Below, one piece after another: positions 26,798-35,088 of a stretch of DNA of 43,501 nucleotides. The stretch comes from Bacillota bacterium (GTDB lineage Bacteria > Bacillota > Clostridia > Acetivibrionales > DSM-1351): contig JAEYNY010000153.1 in the NCBI GenBank assembly GCA_023412275.1, positions 1 through 43,501 of the forward strand, written 5' to 3'. The translations under genes were made by a program, and so were the position numbers. The number at the start of each line of letters is the position of its first letter. The first letter of the stretch is position 1. Under the pieces are notes generated by a model. That model saw only the letters and a list, made by a program, of their open reading frames with translations, did no database searches and was not told the DNA's origin.

Positions 26798-27922
26798 TTA
26801 TGTTTTAGGAATTGTAACTTTAAATTGTGTAAATTCTTCATTGCTGGTTGCGGTAATATCTCCTCCATGCAGGTTAACTATTTCTTTAGCAATGGCAAGA
26901 CCAAGGCCTGTTCCCCCTGTATGTGACGACCTTGCAGAATCAAGCCTGTAAAACTTTTCAAAAATGGATTCAAGCTTATCCGCAGGTATCATCTTCCCTC
27001 TGTTTTTGAATGTGACTATGGTAACATTATCAGACTGAATTGCAGAAATCTCTATTTTAGTGTTTTCATAACTGTATGCAGCCGCATTTTTAAGTATATT
27101 ATTAAATACTCGCGCCATCTTATCAGAGTCGGCAAATATATGGAGATTCTCGTCTGCCGTAACAACCGCCTCTTTATTTGCAGGTGCAAGAATAGGATAG
27201 AACTCATCAGCCATCTGTTCCAGCATAAGAGTTAAATTTATATCCTCTTTTTCAAGAACAATACTCTGGAGATTAAATCGTGTTATCTCGAAAAATTCAT
27301 TTATCAGCTGTTCCAGGCGATACGCCTTTTCTAAGGTAATATCAGTATATTTTAATCTTTGCTCCAACGGCATGTCGGGAGCTTCATGGAGAAGGCTGAG
27401 ATAACCTATAACAGAAGTAAGGGGAGTTTTAATATCATGGGCCAGATATACTACAAGGTCATTTTTTCTCCGCTCGCTTTCCAGTGCTGCATTCTTTCGT
27501 TTTTCAAGTGTGTTTTTAACCGTATTGAGCTTGTTCTCCATAAACGAAAGCTCAGAGGGTAGAACTATCGGCGATTCAGATTCCTCCACTAGTGCATCTA
27601 TTCCCTCGCTTATCTTATTAAAATAACGAGTGTATCTTGACATAGCAATGAAAACAAAGATTATTAGTAGTAAAACAAACCCTATTATTATAAATATTGT
27701 CTTATTTTCCGTAAATAGCTTACGATAAATATCTGCAGCAGAAAAATAGCTTACATGGAAAAGTCTTTCTGCTATTCGGACAAAACCTTCTGCAAAAGGT
27801 GCCTGTAAAGCATCATCTATAATAAAGACAAGGACAAAACCTCCTATTATCAACGCAAGTAGCGCACCAAGCAAGATTTGCAGCAATATCTTAAATTTTA
27901 ACTGAGTAAAATCATTTTTCAA
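26798..27922 (-). CDS. vanS: VanS-type sensor histidine kinase
   Basis: The protein of about 374 residues has two membrane helices flanking a short extracytoplasmic loop of about 40 residues (DDALQAPFAEG...KLFTENK), a HAMP-like linker, the phospho-acceptor His in YLAHDIKTPLTSV, and the ATPase motifs NILKNAAAY and GGTGLGLAIAKEI. It should respond to glycopeptides and phosphorylate VanR. Start choice is uncertain: a TTG at 27934 abuts GGGGAG, while the TTG at 27922 has a 12-base spacer; I use the latter. Either way it overlaps the vanR end. Confidence 0.9.
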   Translation of the reverse strand: MKNDFTQLKFKILLQILLGALLALIIGGFVLVFIIDDALQAPFAEGFVRIAERLFHVSYFSAADIYRKLFTENKTIFIIIGFVLLLIIFVFIAMSRYTRYFNKISEGIDALVEESESPIVLPSELSFMENKLNTVKNTLEKRKNAALESERRKNDLVVYLAHDIKTPLTSVIGYLSLLHEAPDMPLEQRLKYTDITLEKAYRLEQLINEFFEITRFNLQSIVLEKEDINLTLMLEQMADEFYPILAPANKEAVVTADENLHIFADSDKMARVFNNILKNAAAYSYENTKIEISAIQSDNVTIVTFKNRGKMIPADKLESIFEKFYRLDSARSSHTGGTGLGLAIAKEIVNLHGGDITATSNEEFTQFKVTIPKT

Positions 27923-28607
27923 TTTTATATCCAACTCCCCATACTGTTTTAATGAACTTAGGATTGCCTTCGGGCTCCTTCATCTTTTCACGGAGATGCC
28001 TAATGTGAACCATTACAGTGTTATTACTACCAGAGAAATATTTCTCTCCCCATACCTCCTGAAAAAGCTTTTCTGAGCTGATAACCTGTCCCCTGTTTTC
28101 GCAGAGTATCCACAATATAGAAAATTCAGTGGGTGTCAGAACAAGAGGCTGTTCATTGAGAGAACATTCATGTGTAGCTTTATTCATTATAAGGCTAGAG
28201 ACTTCCAGTATGTCATTTGATTGCTGTATTCCCTCATTATACCTTGTGAATCTCCTTAGCTGGGCTTTAACTCTTGCAACCATTTCAAGGGGACTAAAAG
28301 GTTTTGTAATATAATCATCTGCACCCAAAGTCAGTCCGGTGATTTTATCCATTTCTTCAACCTTGGCTGTTAGCATTATAACCGGAAAATTGTATTTCTC
28401 TCGTATTTTCTGGCATAATTTAAACCCATCCATCACAGGCATCATAACGTCCAGTACAGCAAGATCGTATTTTATTTCATCAATTGATTTAAGCGCCTCT
28501 ATAGGAGAGTAAAACTTGTATATGTTATAATTCTCATTTCTTAGGTACAACTCAACCAAATCCGCTATTTCCTTTTCATCATCAACCACTAGAATATTTG
28601 TACTCAT
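27912..28607 (-). CDS. vanR: VanR-type response regulator (OmpR family)
   Basis: The 231-residue regulator has a receiver domain with acidic pocket VVDDE and phospho-acceptor D53 (AVLDVMMP), the switch Lys in YITKPFSP, and a winged-helix DNA-binding domain (LTPTEFSILWILCENRGQ...GYKIEK). The ATG at 28607 follows GAGGACGATTT. It precedes vanS, which it overlaps, and vanG, giving the order vanR-vanS-vanG-vanXY-vanT known from Clostridioides difficile and enterococcal vanG loci. A TAAG-N5-CTTA inverted repeat upstream suggests autoregulation. Confidence 0.92.
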   Translation of the reverse strand: MSTNILVVDDEKEIADLVELYLRNENYNIYKFYSPIEALKSIDEIKYDLAVLDVMMPVMDGFKLCQKIREKYNFPVIMLTAKVEEMDKITGLTLGADDYITKPFSPLEMVARVKAQLRRFTRYNEGIQQSNDILEVSSLIMNKATHECSLNEQPLVLTPTEFSILWILCENRGQVISSEKLFQEVWGEKYFSGSNNTVMVHIRHLREKMKEPEGNPKFIKTVWGVGYKIEK

Positions 28608-28648
28608 AAATCGTCCTCATAAATTCCCAAAATAAATTAGATAAGAAA

Positions 28649-28690
28649 ATTATAGCATTCTAAATTAAAACTTTATTAAGAAATACTTAA
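28649..28690 (-). promoter_or_regulatory. vanR promoter with an operator-like inverted repeat
   Basis: On the minus strand TTAAGTATTTCTTAA (28690-28676) is an inverted repeat, TAAG-N5-CTTA. It lies just upstream of a perfect TATAAT (28654-28649) and covers the -35 position, where the hexamer AATAAA is poor. The same TAAG-N5-CTTA pattern occurs before vanG, so I infer a VanR site. Confidence 0.5.
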
Positions 28691-28694
28691 TTTT

Positions 28695-30083
28695 TTATAT
28701 TTTGGGAATGGTAAAGGTAAATTTAGTGCCCTTACCCGGATTACTCTGTACGTAAATACTACCGCCGTGAGCCGAAACAATGGATTTACAAATTGTAAGT
28801 CCTATTCCAGAGCCGCCGGTCAGCTTATTGCGTGACTTATCAGCCCTATAAAATCTCTCAAAAATGTAAGGCAAATCTTCCTGAGGTATACCCGGTCCGT
28901 TATCTGTCACAGAAATTTCAGTATCTGCTGCATTATCCTTTATATTCATTACTACCGTTCCACCTTCAGGAGTGTATTTTAAAGCATTCGAAAGTAAATT
29001 AACAATAACTTGACTTATTTTATCCTTATCTGCATACACCCGGGAATTTTCACCTGTGAGTTTTAATTCCAACCCTTTGCTTAAAAATTCACTTTCAAAA
29101 TTATGAATCTGCCTTTTTGCCAACTCAGTTATATCAAATGTATCCATATTTAAAACAAGATTTTCACTTTCATATTTTGCAAGCTTTTCAAGGTCGCCTA
29201 CCATTTTACTAATCCTTACAATCTCTTCATGACAGCTTTTAAGTCTTTCCGAATCAGCAGGCCATATTCCGTCTATCATTGCTTCCAAATGACTCTGTAA
29301 AGTTGCCAGTGGAGTCCTGAGTTCATGTGCGACATCGCCTGTAAGCCTTCTTCTTAGAGTTTCCTGTTTTTGCATGTTCTCTGCCAAGTCATTTATGGTA
29401 ACTGTAAGCTGATTTATTTCTCTAGTGTTTGATTTTTCCGTAACCCTGTCAGAATAGAATCCTCTTGATATGGATTTTGCTGTATTAATTACTCTTGATA
29501 TTGGAGAAACCAGTCTTTTCGACATAACTGTTCCGAACAACAGAGAAAGAATTAGAGAAAAAATTCCCACAGCCCAAAGTAAATTGTATAAATCGTTTAT
29601 AAATGCAATGTCATGTTCATTAAGATATTTATCTCCATAGGTTCCTATTTCTACAGTCCCCACCTTATTAAGGTTATAGTTTATAGAATAGGGAACCTCG
29701 GTATAGCCTGACTTACCGCTACCAGGTATCCTACTTGCATTCCTTGACATATGCTCAATTATTCTTTGACACATACCATTATTGTGAGCTTTTGCATCCC
29801 AAATAATATTGCCGTTAATATCTTTGACTTTTAGAATAATTCCATTCTCCATAGAACTTATACCGATGGTTTCAATTACTTTTGTATTCCATCTGCCGTT
29901 TCCCATGTATTGGCCTGAAAGGGTAGTAACGATTTCACGATTTTTTTGTTCTGTATTTTGTTTGACATATTCTTCAAAATGCTTGTATATAAAAAGGGTT
30001 GTAAAAATACTTATGAGCATGATACAAATAAGTGCAACTGCTACATATGAAATTGAGAGCTTGGTTCTTAAACTGGAATTCAT
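28695..30083 (-). CDS. Sensor histidine kinase of a second two-component system
   Basis: The 462-residue kinase has helix 1 (about 8-30), an extracytoplasmic sensor of about 135 residues, helix 2 (about 165-187), a HAMP domain, HisKA with GDVAHELRTPLATLQSH, and HATPase motifs NLLSNALKYTPEGG, DNGPGIP and GGSGIGLTI. The frame opens at a GTG (30092), but ATG 30083 is better spaced from GAGG (8 bases). It is downstream of its regulator (31-base gap) and directly upstream of vanR. The signal is unknown; neighbours suggest metal or envelope stress. Confidence 0.9.
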   Translation of the reverse strand: MNSSLRTKLSISYVAVALICIMLISIFTTLFIYKHFEEYVKQNTEQKNREIVTTLSGQYMGNGRWNTKVIETIGISSMENGIILKVKDINGNIIWDAKAHNNGMCQRIIEHMSRNASRIPGSGKSGYTEVPYSINYNLNKVGTVEIGTYGDKYLNEHDIAFINDLYNLLWAVGIFSLILSLLFGTVMSKRLVSPISRVINTAKSISRGFYSDRVTEKSNTREINQLTVTINDLAENMQKQETLRRRLTGDVAHELRTPLATLQSHLEAMIDGIWPADSERLKSCHEEIVRISKMVGDLEKLAKYESENLVLNMDTFDITELAKRQIHNFESEFLSKGLELKLTGENSRVYADKDKISQVIVNLLSNALKYTPEGGTVVMNIKDNAADTEISVTDNGPGIPQEDLPYIFERFYRADKSRNKLTGGSGIGLTICKSIVSAHGGSIYVQSNPGKGTKFTFTIPKI

Positions 30084-30114
30084 GTACGGCACCTCAGTTT
30101 ATTCATAATAATAA

Positions 30115-30816
30115 CTATTCTCCCGCAAATCTGTACCCCACTCCGTGAACAGTCACCAGATACCTTGGGGCTTTGGGGTCATCCTCTATTTTTTGCCTGA
30201 GGTTTTTAATGTGAGTATCAACGGTTCTGTCGAAACCCTCAAAATCATCACCAAGAGCCATACTAATAAGCTCTTCTCTAGTAAAGGTTTTTTTAGGGAA
30301 TCCGGCCATAGTAACCAATATCCGGTATTCATTAGGAGTAAGATTTATTGTATTTCCTGCTTTTCTTATTTCATGTACAAAGGTATCTATTGCAAGATCT
30401 CCATTATCAAAAATAATTTTTCTGGTATCTTCAACAGGCTCTTTATCAGTTCGTCTAAGGACCGCAGCAACTCTTGCAAGAAGCTGTCTTGGGCTAAAGG
30501 GTTTTAAAACATAGTCATCGGCACCAATATTCAAGCCTGTTATTACTTCGTCATCAGAGACTTTAGCTGTTAACATTATTATTGGAACGGAAGAATTTTT
30601 TCTAATTTTTTTACACACTTCTTCCCCTGAAATATCAGGCAGCATTAAGTCAAGTATTATCAAATCGGGATTAAACTCATTGTAACCAGCCAAAGCTTCT
30701 TTGCCGTTTAATGCTGTAAACACAGTGTAACCGTCATGTTCAAGATATGATTTTATAACCTCTGATATTTTTGTTTCATCATCAACAACCAGTATTTTTT
30801 TTTCAGAATCCGTCAA
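30115..30816 (-). CDS. OmpR-family response regulator of the second two-component system
   Basis: The 233-residue protein has a receiver domain (VVDDE pocket, phospho-acceptor D56 in IILDLMLP, Lys in YVLKPFSP) and a winged-helix domain (LTPNEYRILVTMAG...VHGVGYRFAGE). The frame is open to 30870, but no start there has a ribosome site. TTG at 30816 follows GGAGG with an 8-base spacer, so I start there. It is partnered by the kinase downstream and follows the CopZ-like and DUF2318 genes on the same strand, with a stem-loop in between. Confidence 0.9.
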   Translation of the reverse strand: MTDSEKKILVVDDETKISEVIKSYLEHDGYTVFTALNGKEALAGYNEFNPDLIILDLMLPDISGEEVCKKIRKNSSVPIIMLTAKVSDDEVITGLNIGADDYVLKPFSPRQLLARVAAVLRRTDKEPVEDTRKIIFDNGDLAIDTFVHEIRKAGNTINLTPNEYRILVTMAGFPKKTFTREELISMALGDDFEGFDRTVDTHIKNLRQKIEDDPKAPRYLVTVHGVGYRFAGE

Positions 30817-30854
30817 TCTAAAATCCTCCGTCCATTGTTTATATATATAAATAT

Positions 30855-30889
30855 ACCCCGTTCCACACATATAATCAGTGAAACGAGGT
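30855..30889. other. 12-bp stem-loop between the CopZ-like gene and the response regulator
   Basis: ACCCCGTTCCAC and GTGAAACGAGGT (plus strand) form a 12-pair stem with an 11-base loop; on the minus strand the non-Watson-Crick pairs are G-U. A T-rich TTTATTTTT follows on the plus strand, while only ATATTTATAT follows on the minus strand. It could be a weak terminator or attenuator for the minus-strand genes; no plus-strand gene needs it. Confidence 0.45.
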
Positions 30890-30920
30890 TTATTTTTCCT
30901 TCCGGATTTGTTAATAAAAC

Positions 30921-31154
30921 TTATACGAAATTATTATGTTCCATGGTAACATCATAACCCTGATCTTCGATTGCATCTTTAATTTGTTTTCCTTTAACAA
31001 TCTCAGGGTCAAACTCAACTGTTACCTTTTTAGTAGCGAGGTCAACGTCAACCTTTTGTACTCCATTTAAAGAGCCGACAGCATTTTTTATGCTGTTTAC
31101 ACAGTGATTACAGGTCATTCCTTCAACAACAATATCTGTTATTTCCTTAGCCAT
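30921..31154 (-). CDS. Copper-chaperone-like HMA-domain protein (CopZ type)
   Basis: The 77-residue single heavy-metal-associated domain has the metal-binding loop MTCNHC (C15, C18) and the ferredoxin-like alternation expected of CopZ/MerP. It should bind Cu(I) or another soft metal in the cytoplasm. The ATG at 31154 follows GGGAGG. No CsoR repressor or copper ATPase is adjacent; instead it lies between a DUF2318 gene and a two-component system. Confidence 0.92.
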   Translation of the reverse strand: MAKEITDIVVEGMTCNHCVNSIKNAVGSLNGVQKVDVDLATKKVTVEFDPEIVKGKQIKDAIEDQGYDVTMEHNNFV

Positions 31155-31289
31155 AAAAATACCTCCCTTTTTATAATTCTACAATGATATTATTTTTTAG
31201 TTTCAATTCTTTATGTATTCAACTTTTGCAAGTATATACCAATCGCTGAAATCATACAAGCTGCAAAAGTTGATTTGTTACCAAATATT

Positions 31290-31772
31290 TTACTCTGTTT
31301 TCCAATTAGCAGTAAACAGCTCCTTATTATTCTCTATAAAGTCTTTTGATATAGTAATATTTTCTGCATCTTCTTTTTTGTTTTCCCTATATATAGGAAT
31401 TGGATTACAGCCGCCTCTTTGCTGCTCTATCATATCCATAGAAAATCTGTTTCCACAGTTCTGACAGACAATAACGTCCCCTTCCTGCTTGTAATAAGCT
31501 CTTGGTGAGCCATTACACACCTGACATGTATTAAAGGCTGTTCTTATTGTACCATCGCTTGCTTTGACTGCAAGAACTTCCATATTGGTCTTACCTGCTT
31601 TTACAGGATAAAATGTAACTTTATCTGTAATCTGACTCTTAGGTATTACAATATCTGCCACAGCAATATTATTTTTAGGATTATTTCCGGCAAATTTTAT
31701 TGTTAAAATTCCGGCTAATACTACTATTATTGCTCCGATTATTATAAAGGTCAACTTATATGAATTCTTCAA
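31290..31772 (-). CDS. DUF2318 (FtrD-like) membrane-anchored cysteine protein
   Basis: The 160-residue protein has one N-terminal membrane helix (about 6-27) and an external domain with NTCQVCNG, VICQNCGN-like VCQNCGNRF and RGGCNPIPI, giving a CxxC-x20-CxxC-plus-Cys pattern typical of the DUF2318/FtrD-like domain proposed to bind an Fe-S or metal centre. The frame opens at an ATG 16 codons upstream without a ribosome site, whereas TTG at 31772 follows AAGGAGG by 6 bases and begins the hydrophobic anchor, so I choose TTG. Metal-import relatives suggest a link with the adjacent CopZ-like gene. Confidence 0.85.
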   Translation of the reverse strand: MKNSYKLTFIIIGAIIVVLAGILTIKFAGNNPKNNIAVADIVIPKSQITDKVTFYPVKAGKTNMEVLAVKASDGTIRTAFNTCQVCNGSPRAYYKQEGDVIVCQNCGNRFSMDMIEQQRGGCNPIPIYRENKKEDAENITISKDFIENNKELFTANWKTE

Positions 31773-31864
31773 TTTGTACCTCCTTGTATTAATTTTTAAG
31801 CTACAGCTAAATACTATCAATAAGATGTGTAGATTTTATGAAGGTTACAAATTTGAAATAATTG

Positions 31865-31892
31865 TTTACAAAATTTGCTAAGCTAATATATA
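31865..31892 (+). promoter_or_regulatory. Likely promoter of the LCP gene
   Basis: TTTACA (31865-31870), a 16-base spacer and TATATA (31887-31892) lie about 40 bases before the LCP start. Confidence 0.5.
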
Positions 31893-31930
31893 TTTATATC
31901 TATCGAATAAAAAATGTAGGAGTGTGACAA

Positions 31931-33070
31931 ATGAAATCTGCAAAGTTATCCTTTTTAATATGCCTATTCAGTGGAATTACTCTATTTATAATAGGTTCTG
32001 TCTTAATGGTTAATATTCGCACATCGCCTCCACCTCAACAAAAGCATGATGCAGTCTTGCCTTCCGGCGAATCTAAAAAAACTATAGATGTGACTGAAAC
32101 ATATCAAAATAGCGGAGATCCTATAAATTTTCTTGTTCTTATAAAAGAAGCGTCAGGTTTTCATACAGACACTATCTTAATTGGGAATTACGAGCCTGTA
32201 ACTAATCAAATCAGTCTACTGACTGTACCCAGGGACACAAAGCCTACCGGTAAATCAACCTTAAAAATTAACAACGTATTCTCTACGGGTTTAAGCAAGT
32301 ATGCCGATTTACCTAAAAATCAACGTAAAAATAAAGCTATTGAATATACAACACAGTTCATAAGCAACCTTACCAATATTCCAATTGATTATTATGTCTA
32401 CCTGGAAATTGACACAATCAAGGATATCGTAGACATGCTCGACGGTGTGTATTTTGACGTACCCGCTGATTTAAGATATCCTGACCCATCTCAGGACCTG
32501 AATATTAACTTAAAAAAAGGATATCAGCTCCTTGACGGAGACAAGGCAGAGCAATTGCTGAGATTCAGGAAAACACCATATAATATAAGAAAAGCACCAG
32601 AAGACGTTCGAAAGTATTACGACGGTTCAGATCTTAAAAGAACAGAAATGCAGATAAAATTTGTTAATGAACTTATTAAGCAAAAAGTAACTCTATTAAA
32701 TATGCCTAAGTTGATTCCTGTAATAAATTATGCCTTCAGCAATGTAATTACAAACATTTCACTTTCAGACACACTGAACCTGGCCGGTGGACTTACCAGA
32801 GCCAACAAACAGGAAATGAACACTTTCAAGCTGTGCGGACTAGACAGGACTATAAATGAGATTTACTATTTCATATACAACCAAAAGGTTGAAAATGTCA
32901 AAACAAAAGAGCAGTATGATGCACAGGATATAATTGACAAGTATTTTAAAGCAAAAACCGGCAAGTTTTCGCCTGACCCTGATAAAAAATATAATTACCT
33001 CTCTGTACTTCCCAAAAACCCCTCTAATAGTGAAACCGAATCGCGAAACAACGGTAAAGATAATCCTTAA
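31931..33070 (+). CDS. LytR-CpsA-Psr (LCP) family cell-wall glycopolymer ligase
   Basis: The 379-residue membrane-anchored protein has a single N-terminal helix (about 8-28), a Pro-rich linker and the LCP domain: DTILIGNYEP, LLTVPRDTKP (conserved Arg for phosphate), DYYVYLEIDTIKDIVDMLDGV and LLRFRKT. LCP enzymes transfer undecaprenyl-linked teichoic acids or other glycopolymers to peptidoglycan at the outer face. The ATG follows TAGGAG. It is a single gene with its own promoter and terminator; a separate polymer cluster is not in view. Confidence 0.9.
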   Translation: MKSAKLSFLICLFSGITLFIIGSVLMVNIRTSPPPQQKHDAVLPSGESKKTIDVTETYQNSGDPINFLVLIKEASGFHTDTILIGNYEPVTNQISLLTVPRDTKPTGKSTLKINNVFSTGLSKYADLPKNQRKNKAIEYTTQFISNLTNIPIDYYVYLEIDTIKDIVDMLDGVYFDVPADLRYPDPSQDLNINLKKGYQLLDGDKAEQLLRFRKTPYNIRKAPEDVRKYYDGSDLKRTEMQIKFVNELIKQKVTLLNMPKLIPVINYAFSNVITNISLSDTLNLAGGLTRANKQEMNTFKLCGLDRTINEIYYFIYNQKVENVKTKEQYDAQDIIDKYFKAKTGKFSPDPDKKYNYLSVLPKNPSNSETESRNNGKDNP

Positions 33071-33073
33071 AGA

Positions 33074-33114
33074 AAAAGCATAATAGCCCCCAAAAACGGC
33101 TATTATGCTTTTTT
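33074..33114. terminator. Bidirectional terminator between the LCP and stalk-protein genes
   Basis: AAAAGCATAATAGCC pairs perfectly with GGCTATTATGCTTTT (15 bp) around a 9-base loop, with T-runs in both directions. It serves the convergent genes ending at 33070 (plus) and 33140 (minus). Confidence 0.88.
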
Positions 33115-33139
33115 AAAAACTTATTTCAATATCAGGTTG

Positions 33140-35044
33140 TTATTTCAGGGTGAAGCTGTTCCAAATGGAGCTTACCATTTCTTTATTCGTACTGCCATAG
33201 TAGAAATTAGTAGCAGTGAAGGTAACTTGTATCATTTGGTTTCCTTTAGTCACTACATATACTTCCTGGCGGTATTGAGTGTCGTTTTCATTAAAAATAA
33301 ATACATATTTGTAACCAAAGGTGCCTTTTTCATTTATAGCTGTTTTACTTTCCAATTTTAAATTCTTATTAAGCAAACTGTTAAAGTACTGGTCAATGCC
33401 TGCAAAGGAATCAGTTGAAGATGTTTGCAATTCAGCTGTTGAAATACTTACAGATAAATCCCCGTCGCTACTGTAATACATTTTTAATTCATCAGTATTA
33501 TCTTGACTTGTTTTCCAGCCGGAAGGAAGCTTAAAAGAATAATAGTCGTCGTCAATTGTACGGGTTTTTGTTGATGTGGTTATCTTCGACGGATCCATAA
33601 GCTTACCGGTTGCCTTTAAATCTAGCTGTTCAAATCTGAATGAATTAACCATCCCTTCCACCATCATTCTCTTGTTGGAATCATTATATGATTCTTCTGG
33701 AAGCTCGTAGCACAATACGTATTTGTAGTTTTTATCCGCGAAAAAAATATCACAACCATATTTAGGCTTATCTAACTTTGTATATTTATAATACAACTTG
33801 TTGCATTTTACCCCTCCAATAACAGCACTCTCCTGCCTCTCAAACTTGAACATTTCAGGATTGTAATCACGTTCATAACCCTTGATTGCTGATGATGTTA
33901 TTGAATCCAAAGTCTCACCTTTTTCAAGGGAATAAATTTGTACTGAAAAATACTCTCCGAGTAGGCCATCAAACTCAACTTCATTATGTACATTTTTATC
34001 CTTGTATTCACTCCAGTAAGGAAGAATCTTTGCTGACCATTTTAGCTGCGTGTCCTGATACTTTCTATATCCTGTTGCTGATACATCGGATAAATCCTCT
34101 GTACTTCCATCTTTACTAAATTCAAACTGAAATGAATCAAGTAAATCCTGATATTTGTTATCAAGATAGGATTTGTCATTATCTAAAAGCAGCAGCATTG
34201 AGAATTTCTTTGTATCAGTCATATAAACTCTCTTTTCAAAAGTTAAATCACTGTCTTTATAAACTATTTCTGCATATTCAACTCCATTTAACTCATAAAT
34301 TCCAGAGTCTATAAGTGTTGAATCCTCTGCTTCTTCACGAAGATTTTGCTGTTCATCCTCCAGAGTTGCATCCTTATCCTTGTCTCTGATTGCAACACTT
34401 ATACTGTAGGTTGCATCCTGTGAAATGAAAAAACTATAGTCTCCGTTAAAGCTTCTTGAACTCAAGGTAAGCTCACGTGGAAGCTTCATTGACCATTTAT
34501 AGTAGCTATCTCCAACTTTTGTCTTGTTTGTATTTTTTATTAATGTTCCAAAGTCCTTTATGCTATTTGGGTTTGCGATTTCTTTTGTGAAAGTAACTTT
34601 TCCACCGATGTTTGTAAGGTCAGCCCCAAATACATCGGCTAAAAAAGTAATAGTTGCCATGAACGATGAATTTTTTATGTACGGAGCGGCATCCATTTTT
34701 GTTTTCTTGCCTGCTATTATAGCCTCTTGCTTTTTATCGGTAATTTTGATTTCCACATCATTGTATTTGATAACAGCAGTTTTTTTCTTTAAATCAGGGG
34801 TAAATGTAGCACCCAAAGCGTCTGTTATAACCTTGACTGGAACAAAAGTTTTTCCTTTCACAACAGCACTGGCTTCTGCTTTTACTGCCTTACCGTTAAC
34901 AGTATAGCTTGCTGTACCTGCTTTAAAGGAAACTGATATTACGGTTGAAGTATTTTCATCCAGAAGATCATCTGCTGCAAATACACTCACCGAACTTAAA
35001 ATCAAACAAACAACTACACTTAATAGTACAAATAGCTTTTTCAT
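33140..35044 (-). CDS. Secreted stalk-domain protein with three tandem repeats
   Basis: The 634-residue protein has a signal peptide (about 1-23, cleavage near VFAAD) and a copper-amine-oxidase-N1-like stalk domain (about 36-150: VNGKAV, KGKTFVPVKVITDALGA, NSSFMATITFLADVFGA). Three repeats of about 150 residues follow. Each begins with a KLP/KWS-type strand (WSMKLPREL, LKWSAKILP, YSFKLPSGW) and ends with a motif like LLDSFQFEF, MVNSFRFEQ or IWNSFTLK. The repeats look like a PsbP/DcrB-type fold, but this is inference. The function is unknown. It lies 44 bases after the HtrA gene, which has a related N-terminal stalk, so the two probably form an operon. Confidence 0.8.
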   Translation of the reverse strand: MKKLFVLLSVVVCLILSSVSVFAADDLLDENTSTVISVSFKAGTASYTVNGKAVKAEASAVVKGKTFVPVKVITDALGATFTPDLKKKTAVIKYNDVEIKITDKKQEAIIAGKKTKMDAAPYIKNSSFMATITFLADVFGADLTNIGGKVTFTKEIANPNSIKDFGTLIKNTNKTKVGDSYYKWSMKLPRELTLSSRSFNGDYSFFISQDATYSISVAIRDKDKDATLEDEQQNLREEAEDSTLIDSGIYELNGVEYAEIVYKDSDLTFEKRVYMTDTKKFSMLLLLDNDKSYLDNKYQDLLDSFQFEFSKDGSTEDLSDVSATGYRKYQDTQLKWSAKILPYWSEYKDKNVHNEVEFDGLLGEYFSVQIYSLEKGETLDSITSSAIKGYERDYNPEMFKFERQESAVIGGVKCNKLYYKYTKLDKPKYGCDIFFADKNYKYVLCYELPEESYNDSNKRMMVEGMVNSFRFEQLDLKATGKLMDPSKITTSTKTRTIDDDYYSFKLPSGWKTSQDNTDELKMYYSSDGDLSVSISTAELQTSSTDSFAGIDQYFNSLLNKNLKLESKTAINEKGTFGYKYVFIFNENDTQYRQEVYVVTKGNQMIQVTFTATNFYYGSTNKEMVSSIWNSFTLK

Positions 35045-35088
35045 TTTTTTAAATCCTCCAAGTGCCTCTACCCGGCATGTTTTAACTG

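Noticed and set aside
28695..30816. Second two-component system as part of the van cluster
   Set aside because: It is adjacent and on the same strand, but vanR has its own promoter and the canonical vanG cluster has one VanRS pair. Nothing in the sensor domain suggests glycopeptide sensing.
30855..30889. Strong plus-strand terminator
   Set aside because: The stem and T-run are good on the plus strand, but no plus-strand gene lies upstream, so I list it only as a stem-loop of uncertain role.
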